From positions 16,001 through 80,000 of the forward strand of contig JAWPHD010010266.1 in NCBI GenBank assembly GCA_037043455.1: 64,000 nt of DNA, in the 5' to 3' direction. The stretch comes from Cyrtodaria siliqua. Taxonomy: Eukaryota > Mollusca > Bivalvia > Adapedonta > Hiatellidae. Positions 34,318 through 45,620 of the stretch are shown here, piece after piece; position 1 is the first letter of the stretch; every line of letters starts with the position of its first letter. The notes under the pieces are model-generated. The model did not search any database. It was not told where the DNA came from and saw only the letters and a program-made list of their open reading frames with translations. Made by a program: the position numbers and the translations under genes.

Positions 34318-36343
34318 AGGTGCATAACATCTCCCGTCCCATAACACAGGATTCTACTTTACATAACATCTGCCGCCTCTACTTTACATAACATATCACG
34401 CCCCATAACACAGGATTCTAATTTACATAACATCTCCCGACCCATAACACAGGATTCTACTTTACATAACATCTCCCGCCCCTTAACACATGATTCTACT
34501 TTACATAACATCTCACGCCCCTTAACACAGGATTCTACTTTACATAACATCTCACGCCCCATAACGCAGGATTCTACTTTACAAAACATCTCACGCCCCA
34601 TAACACAGGATTATACTTTACATAACATCTCCCGCCCCTTAACACAGGATTCTACTTTACATAACATCTCACGCCCCATAACACAGGATTCTACTTTACA
34701 TAACATCTCCCGCCCCATAACACAGGATTCTACTTTACATAACATCTCCCGCCCCTTAACACATGATTCTACTTTACATAACATCTCACGCCCTTAACAC
34801 AGGATTCTACTTTACATAGCATCTCACGCCCCATAACGCAGGATTCTACTTTACAAAACATCTCACGCCCCATAACACAGGATTATACTTTACATAACAT
34901 CTCCCGCCCCTTAACACAGGATTCTACTTTACATAACATCTCACGCCCCATAACACAGGATTCTACTTTACATAACATCTCCCGCCCCATAACACAGGAT
35001 TCTACTTTACATAACATCTCCCGCCCCATAACACAGGAGATCTACTTAACATAACATCTCCGCCCCCTTAACACAGGATTCTACTTTACATAACATCTCC
35101 CGCCCCTTAACACAGGATTCTACTTATACATCAACATCTCACGCCCCATAACACAGGATTCTACTTTACATACCATCTCACGCCCCATAACACAGGATTC
35201 TACTTTACATAACATCTCCCGCCCCTTAACACAGGATTCTACTTGACATAACATCTCACGCCCCATAACACAGGATTCTACTTTACATAACATCTCCCGC
35301 CCCTTAACACAGGATTCTACTTGCACATAACATCTCACGCCCCATAACACAGGATTCTACTTTACTAACATCTCCCGCCCTTAACACAGGATTCTACTTT
35401 ACATAACATCTCACGCCCCATAACGCAGGATTCTACTTTACAAAACATCTCACGCCCCATAACGCCGGATTCTACTTTACATAACATCTCACGCCCCATA
35501 ACACAGGATTCTACTTTACATAACATCTCCCGCCCCTTAACACAGGATTCTACTTTACATAACATCTCACGCCCCATAACACAGGATTCTACTTTACATA
35601 ACATCTCCCGCCCCATAACACAGGATTCTACTTTACATAACATCTCCCGCCCCATAACACAGGATTCTACTTTACATAACATCTCCCGCCCCTTAACACA
35701 GGATTCTACTTTACATAACATCTCCCGCCCCTTAACACAGGATTCTACTTTACATAACATCTCACGCCCCATAACACAGGATTCTACTTTACATACCATC
35801 TCACGCCCCATAACACAGGATTCTACTTTACATAACATCTCCCGCCCCTTAAACACAGGATTCTACTTGACATAACATCTCACGCCCCATAACACAGGAT
35901 TCTACTTTACATAACATCTCCCGCCCCTTAACACAGGATTCTACTTGACATAACATCTCACGCCCCATTAACACAGGATTCTACTTTACATAACATCTCC
36001 CGCCCCTTAACACAGGATTCTACTTTACAATAAATCTCACGCCCCATAACGCAGGATTCTACTTTACAAAACATCTCACGCCCCATAACGCAGGATTCTA
36101 CTTTACATAACATCTCACGCCCCATAACACAGGATTCTACTTTACATAACATCTCCCGCCCCTTAACACAGGATTCTTCTTTACATAACATCTCACGCCC
36201 CATAACACAGGATTCTACTTTACACAACATCTCACGCCCCATAACACAGATTTACTTTACATAAACATCTCACGCCCCATAACACATGATTCTACTTTAC
36301 ATAACATCTCCCGCCCCATAACACAGGATTCTACTTTACAGCC
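34318..36343 (-). repeat. 39-bp minisatellite, ~52 units
   Basis: On the + strand the unit is CATAACATCTCACGCCCCAT, AACACAGGATTCTACTTTA. Two main variants differ at CTCACGCCCCATAAC and CTCCCGCCCCTTAAC. Compound blocks recur, for example the GCAGG, TTACAAAAC, GGATTATAC trio at about 34565-34620 and 34842-34895. Read on the minus strand, the 39-base period gives a 13-residue repeat with core CKVESC and GREML, open for up to 163 codons (35365-35856). Single-base indels break the frame several times (near 34795, 35360 and 35850). There is no start context or non-repeat exon nearby, so I treat it as non-coding. Confidence 0.93.
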
Positions 36344-36539
36344 CCAAATGTTGGGTTTGATATGATCCTAAAGGAGAAGTAAGCAATCTCACCACTAAGA
36401 AGTAAGCCACTGATTTACCTTTAGATTTGCAACACTATTTAGTTGATCAAAATCAACTTATATCAATTACAGTCTTATATTTAAAATTATAATGTTATGC
36501 TTAAAATTTAATCCACTGTTACTATTTAATCAAGCTTAC
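36344..36539. other. Short spacer
   Basis: AT-rich, with no feature seen between the 39-bp and 21-bp arrays. Confidence 0.4.
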
Positions 36540-39290
36540 ATTTCAACAAAATACTAAGTATTAGCATGTACATTGCATTAAGCAACCTATATGTTGCATT
36601 ATGCAGAATGAACTTTACAGTGTGCTACCTAAACGCTGCATTTTGCAACTTGAACATTGCATTATGCACCTGAACATTGCATTATGCACCTGAACATTGC
36701 ATTTTGCAACTTGAATATTGCATTATGGAACATGAACATTGCATTATTCAACCTGGACATTACATAATATAACATTGCAATATGCGACATGAACGTATTG
36801 CATTATGTAGCATGGACATTGTTTTATGCAGCATAAACATTGTATTATGAAAAAAGGGACCATCGCATTATGCAGCATGAAAATTGCATTATGCAACATG
36901 AACATTGAAATATGCAACATGAACATTGTACATCAATATTGAATTGTGTGATATGAACGCTGCAATATGCGACAATGCACATGAATATTTCATTATGGAA
37001 TATGAAGAAAGATAAAAATATCGGACAGGGAAAGCAGCATTCAAGGACGACAGACAACCACAAAACACAAAAACACGCAAACAGACAAACGACAAGGAAA
37101 AAGTAATGAAAAATGCAAACGACACACACGTTGTATTATGCAACAAGAACATTGCATTAAGCAGCATCAACCATGCATTATGCAGCATAAACATTGCATA
37201 TTGCATTCTAATCGTTTGGCATTATGCAATAATTTTATAATATTAACATTGCATTATGAAATATAAACATTGTATTATGCAACATGAACATTGCATTATA
37301 CTACATGTATAATGAATTTTGCAACATGAACATTTCATTATGCAACATAAACAGTGAACTAAGCATCATGCACTTTGGATTATGCAAGCTAATCTTTGTA
37401 TTCTGTAACCTGATCATTGCATTATGCGAATTGAACATTGCATTATGCAATATGAATATTGCATTATGCAAAATGAACATTGCATTTTGTAATATGAACA
37501 TTGTATGATGCAAAATGATCATTGCATTATACAACGTGAACATAACATTATGCAAAATGATCATTGTGTTTTGCAAAATGAGCATTGCATAATGCAAAAT
37601 GAACAATGTATAATGAAAGCTAAACCGTACATAATGCAAAATGAACAGTGTATTGTGCAAAATGAATATTGTACTATTCAATATGACCATTGCGTTATGC
37701 AATATGAACATTGGTTTATGCAAAATTAACAATGCATAATGCAAAATATACATTGCATTATGCATATGAACATTGTATTATGCAATAGAAACATTGTATT
37801 ATGTAAAATTAACTTGTATTTTGCAAAATTAACATTATATTATGCAATATGAGCATTGCATTATGCAAAATGAACATTCCATTATGCAATATGAACACTG
37901 TATTATGCAATATGAGCATGATATAATGCCATATTAGCATTATATTATGCAATATGAACACTGCATTAAGCAATATGAACATTGCATTATGCAAAATGAA
38001 CATGACATTATGCAAAATGAACATTGCATTATGCAATATGAACATTCCATTATACAATATGTACATTGTATTATATACATTATATCTTCCATTATGTAAT
38101 ATGAACATTGCATCACGCAAAATGTACATCGTATTATGTAACAGGAACATTGCCTAATGCGAATTGAAGATTTTATTATGGAATATAATCATGCAATATG
38201 AACATTGTATTATGCAAAATAAATATTGCATTAAGCAAAATGAGCATTGCGTTATGAAAATTGAACATTGCAGTATGCAATATGAACATCGCAGCAGGAA
38301 CATTTCGTTATGCAACCTGAACATTGCATGATGCAAACTGAATATTGTTTTATGTAAATTGAGCTTTCCATTATGCAACATGAGAATTGCCTAACTATGC
38401 AATATGGGCGTTGCATTATGAAAAAAATGAACATTGCATTATCCATCATAAATATTGTATCATGCAAAATGAACATTGCTTTATTCAACAGAAGCATTGC
38501 ATTATGTAAAATGAGCATTGCATTATGCAACATGAACCTTGGATGATGCAACATGAACAGTGCATTATAGAGGTAAAACTTTGTATTCTGCAACCTGATC
38601 TTGTCGCAACATGTACATTGCATTATTTGAAATAAGAATTGCGTTCTGCAACATGAACATTGCATTATGCCATATTAACACTGCCTTTCTTAGCATGAAC
38701 ATTACACCATGCAACATGAACATTGCAGTATGCAAAATTAAGATTGCATTGTGCAGCATAAACATTGCATGTTGCAGCATGAACATTGTAATATACAACA
38801 TGAACATTGCATCATGAAAAATGAGTATTGTATTGAACATTTCCATATGCAACGTGAACATTCCACGTTTACCTGAATATCGGAGTTGCAGCATGGAGCT
38901 GACCCTTACATTTGTGCAAATGAGCATTTCATGAATACATAACATAGCTGTATGAAACATTATGACTACGGTATATAGCATAATGTTGAAAATTGGATGT
39001 TCTATACGATCATTGCATCATGCAGCTATAACGAGATATTAAACACCAACATTGCAATAGATGTCCATAACATCGTTTTTCACCAACAGAACATTGACGT
39101 ATGCAGAATAAACATTGTATTATGCAACACGTACATTTCATTATGCAGTATACATATAGCATGATGCAGCATAAACATAGCATTATGCAATACGAACTTT
39201 AAATTATACAACATGAACTTTGCATTACGCAATATCAACATTGCCTTATGCAGTCTGACCTTTGCCTTATACAAACAGAGCTTTTCATTA
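36540..39290 (+). repeat. Degenerate 21-bp minisatellite, ~130 units
   Basis: The unit is approximately AACATTGCATTATGCAACAT plus G, with a near-palindromic TTGCATTATGCAA core. Units are heavily mutated but the 21-base phase mostly holds. This produces open frames on both strands (7-residue repeats like MNIALCN and MFILHNA) that are by-products. About 100 bases at 37010-37120 (AAACACGCAAACAGACAAAC and similar) are not repeat. A second, smaller locus of the family is at 47340-47770. Confidence 0.9.
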
Positions 39291-39360
39291 TAGCGAGCTC
39301 AGCTCGCGTCGCGAAGCGACGCGCGCGCAAGCGAGCTCTACGGTAACGCGAGTAGCAAAT
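39291..39360. other. CG-rich compound palindrome
   Basis: GCGTCGC, GAA, GCGACGC is a perfect 7-bp stem with a 3-base loop at about 39307-39323. It is flanked by GCGAGCTC on both sides and CGCGCGCGC. This GC-rich island stands out from the AT-rich surroundings. Confidence 0.7.
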
Positions 39361-39525
39361 ACTACAGGGAAAAAAACCGTGGTAAAAAAATCAAAACACA
39401 GTTAACTTCCTTAGTCAAACAAACTTAACTCCCTTGTTAAGGGGAGGTCATGTCTGTATTCGTTCCAAACGCAGTTAACTCCCATGTGTTTGATTTCCGG
39501 CCCACCTCTATTCGCGTTGGAGCTA

Positions 39526-39595
39526 GGTCCACAGTGTAGGAACGAACTGTATCACCTCCCGGATGTTGCGATGTGATTTTTAAATGGCGACCTAG
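39526..39595 (+). repeat. Inverted 5'-exon/promoter-like segment, left copy
   Basis: CACAGTGTAGGAACGAACTG, TATCACCTCCCGGATGTTGC, GATGTGATT matches the reverse complement of 41884-41953 with only a few differences. Downstream on the + strand, GAAAAGGTAAAT near 39617 resembles a splice donor. Confidence 0.7.
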
Positions 39596-40724
39596 AGCAA
39601 GTAAACATCCGTAATGAAAAGGTAAATTTTAAACAGTTTTTATCGATAAACAGTAATCATATGATAATTGATAGCTAGCAGAGACATTCACTGTTTCATA
39701 CCTCTAGAATATATCATGTGACAGGATAACATTTTAGTAAAAAAGCATTATAATCACTTACAACTTCGGGAATTGACACGGCCTCGTGCAGAAGAACTAG
39801 GCTATTCTCGAAAGAAATCTATTATTTAGAATTATTCATACACGGGATTTGTGCTTCAGGGTATAAATCATGCATACACTATACACAGTATTGCCTATGT
39901 TTTGTCATTTTCTCAGACATAAAGCAAAACTTCGTTCATGTGTATTGTTCATACTGTATGACTTCTTGCCAGATATTAATAATCATTTGTATGACTTCTT
40001 GCGATGGTAATGTATGCCTTCTTGCGATTTAATATAATTGATTTCTGGTGTTAATTTGGTTAAAATGTAATGTTCATATATACTATAATACTTAAAAGTA
40101 GACATTCGGTCTCTTAAAGACGATTTCTGTAGTTTCCATTGCGTGTCTTTTGGTTAAAAACGTTTTTTGGAAATTCACATTTTTTTGGTATAACATGTTA
40201 AAGGATAGACTGAACAATTTGATTGGAATGTTGAAAACAAATAACAGGAGGTTTAAGTTATTTTGTTGGGTTTGAAACACCATTTCTTTGGTGATTTCGA
40301 CATTTTTGCCTAAAATTGTCATCAAAAGCCGTGTTTTCATTCCTTGAAGATGAATTGTGATCTCTTTTTTATTTTTAAAAACTTTTAGCAATGCAATATT
40401 TCCTAGTTTTTGTTCCATAACTTGGTTTCTTAGATCGAAGTCTTACGAAAATAAATCAGATATTTCAATGATAGGACACAAACTATAGAAATCTTCTTTA
40501 ACCGGGTTTAAGTCAATACGATTAATGCAGTAGTTTCCGAATTCCTGAATGGCTGACTCATCTGCGATGGTGTTCTAAAAATATCACCGATTGCTGTGTT
40601 GACTATACATGTAGTTACCTATACACAACGTGCTGTTAGTTTGTACATCAGAATTTCATTTGAACTTTTTCAATTAGTGCCTCGGTTATTATTATAAAGT
40701 CCGTATTCAGGCTTCGAAGTTTAC
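39596..40724. other. Interior of the inverted pair, left part
   Basis: No gene is recognised with confidence. A 108-codon minus frame at 40092-40418 begins MEQKLGN and is rich in K, N, I and L with no domain that I know. GTATGACTTCTTGC occurs twice near 39956 and 39989, with a related GTATGCCTTCTTGC near 40011. Confidence 0.35.
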
Positions 40725-41177
40725 TTATTATACCCCCAACCCCCCCCCCCCCCCAACCCCCCCCCCCCCTCCCCCCTCCGAACAACGGAGTTGTAAGTGG
40801 GGTATACTGGAATCGACTTGTCCGTCTGTCTGTCTGTCCTTGACACATTCTTGTTCGCGCTATTTCTCAGCAACCACTAGCTGGAATTCAATGAAACTTC
40901 ATGGGAAGCTTCACTACCAAGAGGAGATGCGTATATTATCATCATGTTCCGGCTCGATGATTTTTCACAGAGTTATGGCCCTTGAATTTGGTTTTCTTAT
41001 ATATAGTATACTATGGTACAGTTATTGTCCGGGCTATTTCTCAGCAACCACTGGATGGAATTCAATGAAACATCATGGGAAGCTTCACTACCAAGAGGAA
41101 CTGCGCATGTTGTCAGCATGTTCCCGTTCGATTTTTTCACAGAGGTATGGCCCTTTGATTTGGCTATATAGTATAAT
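40725..41177 (+). mobile_element. Dispersed repeat with internal duplication and long C tracts
   Basis: Starts with TTATACCCCC and two C runs of about 15 (about 40742-40770), then GTCCGTCTGTCTGTCTGTCC. Two related ~170-base units follow (GCTATTTCTCAGCAACCACT at about 40859 and 41033; ATGGGAAGCTTCACTACCAA at about 40900 and 41074; ATGGCCCTT in both). I recall this unit as a very common repeat in bivalve genomes. It truncates the exon at 41178-41374. The 113-codon + frame at 40840-41181 crosses both units and is incidental. Confidence 0.7.
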
Positions 41178-41374
41178 ATAACAAGATTTGTATTCCTTCG
41201 GCACAATTTTGAAATCTTTCGAATTTGATACTATTTGTTTTGTATTTAAATCATATTTTGAAATTTTAACTTTTACATTGCAGTCTTCGTGGTTTTCTGT
41301 ACAATGGTTAATAGATTCACTAAAGTCTTTCGTAGATTGGTCACAGTAAATACATCTATATTCTTCCATTTTAC
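41178..41374 (-). CDS. First coding exon with an N-terminal C2H2-like finger, truncated
   Basis: On the minus strand a pyrimidine-rich CGTCTTTTTAAG at 41375 is a fitting splice acceptor, and ATG starts at 41369 in a good context (AAAATGG). About 63 codons look like protein: MEEYRCIYCDQS, a C-x2-C (residues 6 and 9) followed by INHCTENH (His/Cys ligands near 22-27), then a Lys/Val-rich stretch and DFKIVPKE. The frame then runs into the dispersed repeat at 41177 and loses character. The layout (5' UTR intron, then short finger exon) and sequence remind me of a mollusc family with a single N-terminal finger, but I cannot name it. The rest of the gene, if any, would lie below 40725 and was not recognised. 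It may be a fragment of a mobile-element or multigene-family gene. Confidence 0.5.
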
Positions 41375-41883
41375 CTTAAAAAGACGAAAACATTGACTAA
41401 ATAAGGCATACACTTTTCTCAAAATCACAATAAAAAATTCGCAATAAGTCATACAAATTAAATATCGGTAATCGCAATTGACATACACAATCAATGCAAT
41501 AAGTCATAAAGTCATTACACAAGACATCCCTCAGATTTTGGAACCGTCACACTCACACGGTAAAATAACAATATGAAAGCATTTCATACATCCGAAGTTT
41601 ACCTCAATATGCTAGCTAACACGTTCTAGATTATCGATGGTCTTAAACTTGCGTACGCTTGATGAAAATGGCTTTACACATGTCGGGGTGCCGATTTCAT
41701 CAGAAAAGTCGGACGATGTTCAGTGATTTAACGTCACATGTGCCGATTTGACATTAATAAGCAGATGAGAACGTTAACGAAATCCATTAGGATAATAGCT
41801 AAAACAATTTTACTAACTGTCTTCAAGATATAATCCAAGTAACAAATACTTTTTTAACCACGTGTATTCGCTTTACTGAGCTC
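41375..41883. other. Probable 5' intron of the finger gene
   Basis: AT-rich and without a protein-like frame, between the acceptor at 41375 and the 5'-exon-like segment at 41884-41953 on the minus strand. Confidence 0.4.
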
Positions 41884-41953
41884 GCCATTGAAATCACATC
41901 GCAACATCCGGGAGGTGATACAGTTCGTTTCTACACTGTGAGGTCCATCCAGT
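41884..41953 (-). repeat. Inverted 5'-exon/promoter-like segment, right copy
   Basis: AAATCACATCGCAACATCCG, GGAGGTGATACAGTTCGTTT, CTACACTGTG is the mirror image of 39526-39595. On the minus strand it lies upstream of the finger exon and could be its promoter or 5' UTR. Confidence 0.7.
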
Positions 41954-42505
41954 TGGCAGGTTACCAGACTTCATCGTTATTGTGACGTCATTAGTAGGTA
42001 AACAACCGTTGGTGATTATTGCGGCCGATTATTTCCAGCTGGATAAAGAAAGTCAAGGTAACAGTAGATCTACCTAGACTTTAAAAGCTACTGCAGTATC
42101 GATAATCTAAAATACCACGATTAAATGAAAACGCATCGCACTTTAGTAGTTATTCTGTACCGTAAAGTCGGTGGGTGGGGAAATGATTTTTAACCACTGC
42201 TGTGCCAAGTTTCCAAGAGACAAGAGTTAGGAAATACACGTGTACTCTTGCGAAAATGAGCATATGGGCTCGGTTTGGTAATATTTCAGTACATTGAGAA
42301 TAGAACAAAATACACTGTTTTCAAGCCGTTGTCATTTATTCCCACACTAAGGTAAACATATCTGGAACTTTTTTCCTTCAACTACCCATGTAGAAGTCCT
42401 GAAAATCAAAAGTCTTAACCCGTCGATATACTTGTTTGTTCACAAATTTCACTTTCATACACAAAATGTTCATTTCAAATTACACACAAACTGTCCATTT
42501 CAAAT
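41954..42505. other. Intergenic, no gene recognised
   Basis: No repeat or frame stands out. CATTTCAAATTA occurs twice just before the SINE (about 42471 and 42495). Confidence 0.4.
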
Positions 42506-42990
42506 TAAGGGCTGGCGTGACGCAGTCGGTAGCACGGCGGATTTGTAACCGGAGGCCCCGGGTTCAATCCTCCGGGGTGCCACTGAGTTCCGTCGGTGTG
42601 TTCTTGGGCAAGACACTTTCCCTTAGCCTCGTCCGTCGCTTGGGGATGTAAACCGGGCAGTCCCGTGTATCAGTCTATCCTCCGACTGCCTGAGTACTAC
42701 ACTTTCATCGTTCAGCTCGATTGGACTAGCTTGTACCGAAAGCCCACCGGGCCCAACGTTGATGGTGGACGATGGTGGTAGTCACGTTCTAACAACACTT
42801 ACAACGTTCGGCCCAATGGTTCGATGTGTAACGACCACAGGGCCCGAAGTTGATGGTTGACGTTGATGGTAGTTCCCTGCAGGACGTGTCGACATCGCTT
42901 GTGTTACTTGAAGAGTTGTAGGTATCGTCAGTAAGTAAATGAAAAGCTGACCAAGCCGCAGTCCGTTGTAGACGGACACATCATGCTGGT
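42506..42990 (+). mobile_element. tRNA-headed SINE
   Basis: The head GGCGTGACGCAGTCGGTAGC with anticodon-loop-like TTTGTAA and B box GGGTTCAATCC resembles a tRNA-Thr(UGU). After it comes TTCTTGGGCAAGACACTTTC, a conserved block I know from tRNA-derived SINE core domains. The body has an imperfect internal duplication (GGGCCCAACGTTGATGG near 42749, GGGCCCGAAGTTGATGG near 42840). A fragment of the same family is at 47082-47170. Open frames here are incidental. Confidence 0.75.
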
Positions 42991-43228
42991 TCGGTGGTCT
43001 GAACGGGAATGTGAACATACTTTAAAGCTACAGAGTCCCTATATCAATCGATTTCTCTTTGTAGGCGTGTCTCTATTTGTAACTTCATGTTCACCAGCTC
43101 ATGTCGAAATCGGGTATTTAAGCGAGCAAATATAGCGCAGGAAATCATTTACTGTACATACATCGACCAGTGCACATTGTACCTATACACAGGTAACAGT
43201 AATTTTTACAGATTTTTTTTTAGTTTTC

Positions 43229-43300
43229 TTTCGGGGCTCGAACGCACGACCTTCTGATTTCAAGTCCTGTGCTCTATCCACTGAAGTACAACTCTACTTG
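43229..43300 (-). other. tRNA-like segment (minus strand)
   Basis: On the minus strand: TTCAGTGGATAGAGCAC (A box/D arm), GGACTTGAAATCAG (anticodon stem-loop, Ser-UGA-like if aligned that way), and GCGTTCGAGCCCCG (B box/T arm). Acceptor pairing is not evident, so I call it a tRNA-derived repeat. Confidence 0.5.
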
Positions 43301-43586
43301 AGAAAATTGTATACTAACTACCATTTATTATGAGGCAAAATAACTGAACATATTTGAACGCAACTAAAGATGGATCAGTAAATATGCAGTTCATATTGTC
43401 GCACGTGTAAATTAACATTGCCTGGTGTAATACTGTATCTTATCAATATGAAACTAATACTTCGCCTCAAATCAACCATATCTCGTCTTGTTATTTAGCT
43501 CTTGATGAGTTTGTGTGCGCGTTCACCGTTGTTATTACGTAATGCCTATTTAGTGTTAAAAATGCTACAAAATAACAATAAATAGC

Positions 43587-43660
43587 AGTGGTCTAGAGGT
43601 TCAGCGTACATCTTTCAAATCTTACAAGTGCAAGGCTGTGGTTCAAATTCTGTTACGGGC
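43587..43660 (+). other. tRNA-like segment (plus strand)
   Basis: GTGGTCTAGAGGTTCAGCG as D-arm/A-box region and GTGGTTCAAATTCTG as B box, 40-some bases apart. Degenerate and probably a repeat relic. Confidence 0.4.
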
Positions 43661-43875
43661 AACTATTCTTTTATCACATATATTCTGAGAATGAAGCCGT
43701 ATATTTATCGATGTTACTTGTACGGAGGCTAAATAAAAATGTGAAATTTTACGTATCGATTTCTCCTTATATACAGACTTTTGGGGGTGTTCGTCGATTT
43801 GAAACTACTTCACACGTGACTCATTCATATTCATGAGTTATTACCAGTTAAAATAGGGACTGTACAGCTTTAACA

Positions 43876-44352
43876 GAATTTGCCTAAGTTCAAGGCCTGA
43901 AACAATACTTCATATTAACTAACCGATTATAACTGATGATTGATCGGTTACCGGTACACCCCACCAATGGTAACCAATTAACGATTGTAAATTTCACATG
44001 TTTGCCCATCACCAGTAAATAACAGATGACATAATTTGGATCTTGCCTTGTTTTTGCAGCGTATAAGCACAATTTTGAAAAATTTATATAATTATGTGTC
44101 TCATTTCGAATAAACTTCACTTTTCGGTTTGCGGAGCTAATTGCTCAAACATCTAGCATACCTGAATAGAAAATGGCTATTCTGTGGTCTAAAAATACAT
44201 TGATAAGTGATGGGCAGTTGGTTGAAATTTACTAGCGATCATCATTTACAATCGGTTGGATGTAACCGATCAATCATCGGTTATAATCGGTTAGTTAATA
44301 TGAAACATAACATGTGTATGTTAATCTGAGTTTGGGGCCTTGAACTTAGAAT
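43876..44352. mobile_element. Foldback repeat with ATCGGTT-rich arms
   Basis: Left arm 43876-44010 (CTAAGTTCAAGGCC, CATATTAACTAACCGATTAT, TGATTGATCGGTTA, GCCCATCAC) pairs with right arm 44205-44352 (GTGATGGGC, TAACCGATCAATCATCGGTT, ATAATCGGTTAGTTAATATG, GGCCTTGAACTTAG). Spacer about 195 bases, non-coding. Confidence 0.75.
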
Positions 44353-44439
44353 TATTACTGATTTATCAGGTATTCTTTCCTGTCTAGTGTCTTATACCAT
44401 TGCCATTTCAACATCAAAATAATTATAATTGATATAAAT

Positions 44440-44600
44440 TTGTTTATTTGATCATTTTCACAAGTGTGTTCTCATGGAAAATCATGTTTATTTCTATTTT
44501 GAAGTGCATCTTTACATGCAACCGATGATCGATTATAGACTTTCAATCGAATAATCGGTACATCACTAACACTGATGATATGTTATCTTTCTGGCACTGT
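44440..44600 (+). repeat. Dispersed repeat with ACCGATGATCGATTATA motif, copy 2
   Basis: Colinear with 30420-30660 (CATGTTTATTTCTATTTTGA, AACCGATGATCGATTATAGA, ATCGGTACATCACTAAC). It lies next to the foldback and shares its ATCGGT motif. Confidence 0.7.
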
Positions 44601-45022
44601 TTATGATTTTAAGGCACATTATTGTGATAATATAAGAACAGATTAATAATTTAAACAGTATATTTAACAATTGATTCACTAATTTTCAGTATTCCTGTGG
44701 TTTTTAACGATGGCAGTGGTTGGCAAATTTACCATAAAATGCAAAGTGAATGGAAAATTTACCATAAAGCTATTTATGGTAAAGTTGCCACTCACTTCCA
44801 CCGTTCAAATCCCAATATTTACATTTCTATTGCATTGACCTTAAATGAAGCATGTTTATTTGTTGCATTTAAATTCCCAGTGAAGTAACACTTTTACGTT
44901 TTGGGCAGAGTTAATTAAAGCAAAAAAGGTATAGTTTATTCGTATGATTAACTTGAGAACTGTCGTAAGTTGCTATAAAAAAACGTGCAAGGTTGGCAAC
45001 GTCACTGTTACCAAGTGTATAA
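44601..45022. other. Intergenic with a small hairpin
   Basis: 44716-44806 contains an imperfect inverted repeat (AGTGGTTGGCAAATTTACCA against TGGTAAAGTTGCCACT) plus a direct AATTTACCATAAA duplication. A 63-codon frame over it is incidental. Confidence 0.5.
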
Positions 45023-45178
45023 AAGGATTAAATTCAATATTTCTATATTTGTACGGGTTATGAAAAACATTTAAGCTAGTTTAAATTTAGCGAGCAGTGT
45101 CTCGGACTTCACACACTTTAAACTAGCCTAATATTTTGGATAGCCTGTTGAAAGATCTAAATATTGAATTAAATCCTT
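45023..45178. mobile_element. 156-bp hairpin, MITE-like
   Basis: The outer 20 bases AAGGATTAAATTCAATATTT (45023-45042) pair with 45159-45178 with one mismatch. A second stem GCTAGTTTAAA (45075) pairs with TTTAAACTAGC (45117). Confidence 0.65.
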
Positions 45179-45407
45179 AAAAAATCAATTCTTCGATGGA
45201 TTAATCTAGTTTTTCATTTGCCTGACTCTAGTACATGCTTGTTAACATCCCTCTGCTAGGAAATATTTTCCTTTTTGCAGTGTTATACAGTAGCTTCTTG
45301 AACATACATTTTTAATGGCGAATCACATTATCTAAGGTTATTTAAAGCCGCACCAGGCAGAGGAGAAGGATATATAGGAATCATATAACCTTCAATACAT
45401 GGGACTG

Positions 45408-45620
45408 CCCACTTTATGTCCGGCGCATCCTTGGCCGGGATAGTAAAGAGGTTTGTGTCCCACTGTAAGCTTGACTCGTCAAGTGAAAAAGTGTCAATAA
45501 TCACGGACGGCTGGAACTATACAGTACTGGTTCTACCCAAGAAAAAAAATGGATTTGCTTCTACCCCAAAAAAAAATAGACCGTCATATATAGCCTAACA
45601 TGTGCTAAATTAAACATAAC
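45408..45620 (+). mobile_element. SINE-like repeat, copy 1 (internally deleted)
   Basis: Shares GCGCATCC, GTAAAGA, TCCCACTG, GCTTGACTCG/GCTCGACTTG, AAGTG and ACCGTCATATATAGCCTAAC with 46449-46690, but lacks about 35 bases of the tRNA-like head. Confidence 0.6.

Larger units (their letters stand above)
43021..43873. mobile_element. ~850-bp TTAA MITE containing two tRNA-like segments
   Basis: Left end TTTAAAGCTACAGAGTCCCT at 43021 and right end AGGGACTGTACAGCTTTAA ending at 43873 are inverted, each with TTAA at the border. No transposase. Two tRNA-like stretches lie inside: 43229-43300 on the minus strand and 43587-43660 on the plus strand. Confidence 0.65.

Noticed and set aside
37301..39274. 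Several 70-150-codon frames in the 21-bp array on both strands
   Set aside because: They repeat a 7-residue pattern and occur on both strands over the same DNA, as expected from a 21-base period.
40840..41181. 113-codon plus-strand frame as a gene
   Set aside because: It spans two diverged copies of a common dispersed repeat, and the residues reflect that repeat.
42436..42781. 61-71-codon frames over 42436-42781
   Set aside because: They lie in the tRNA-headed SINE and have no independent coding signal.
43229..43660. Two functional tRNA genes
   Set aside because: A and B boxes are visible but acceptor stems do not pair. They lie inside a MITE, so they are better seen as tRNA-derived relics.
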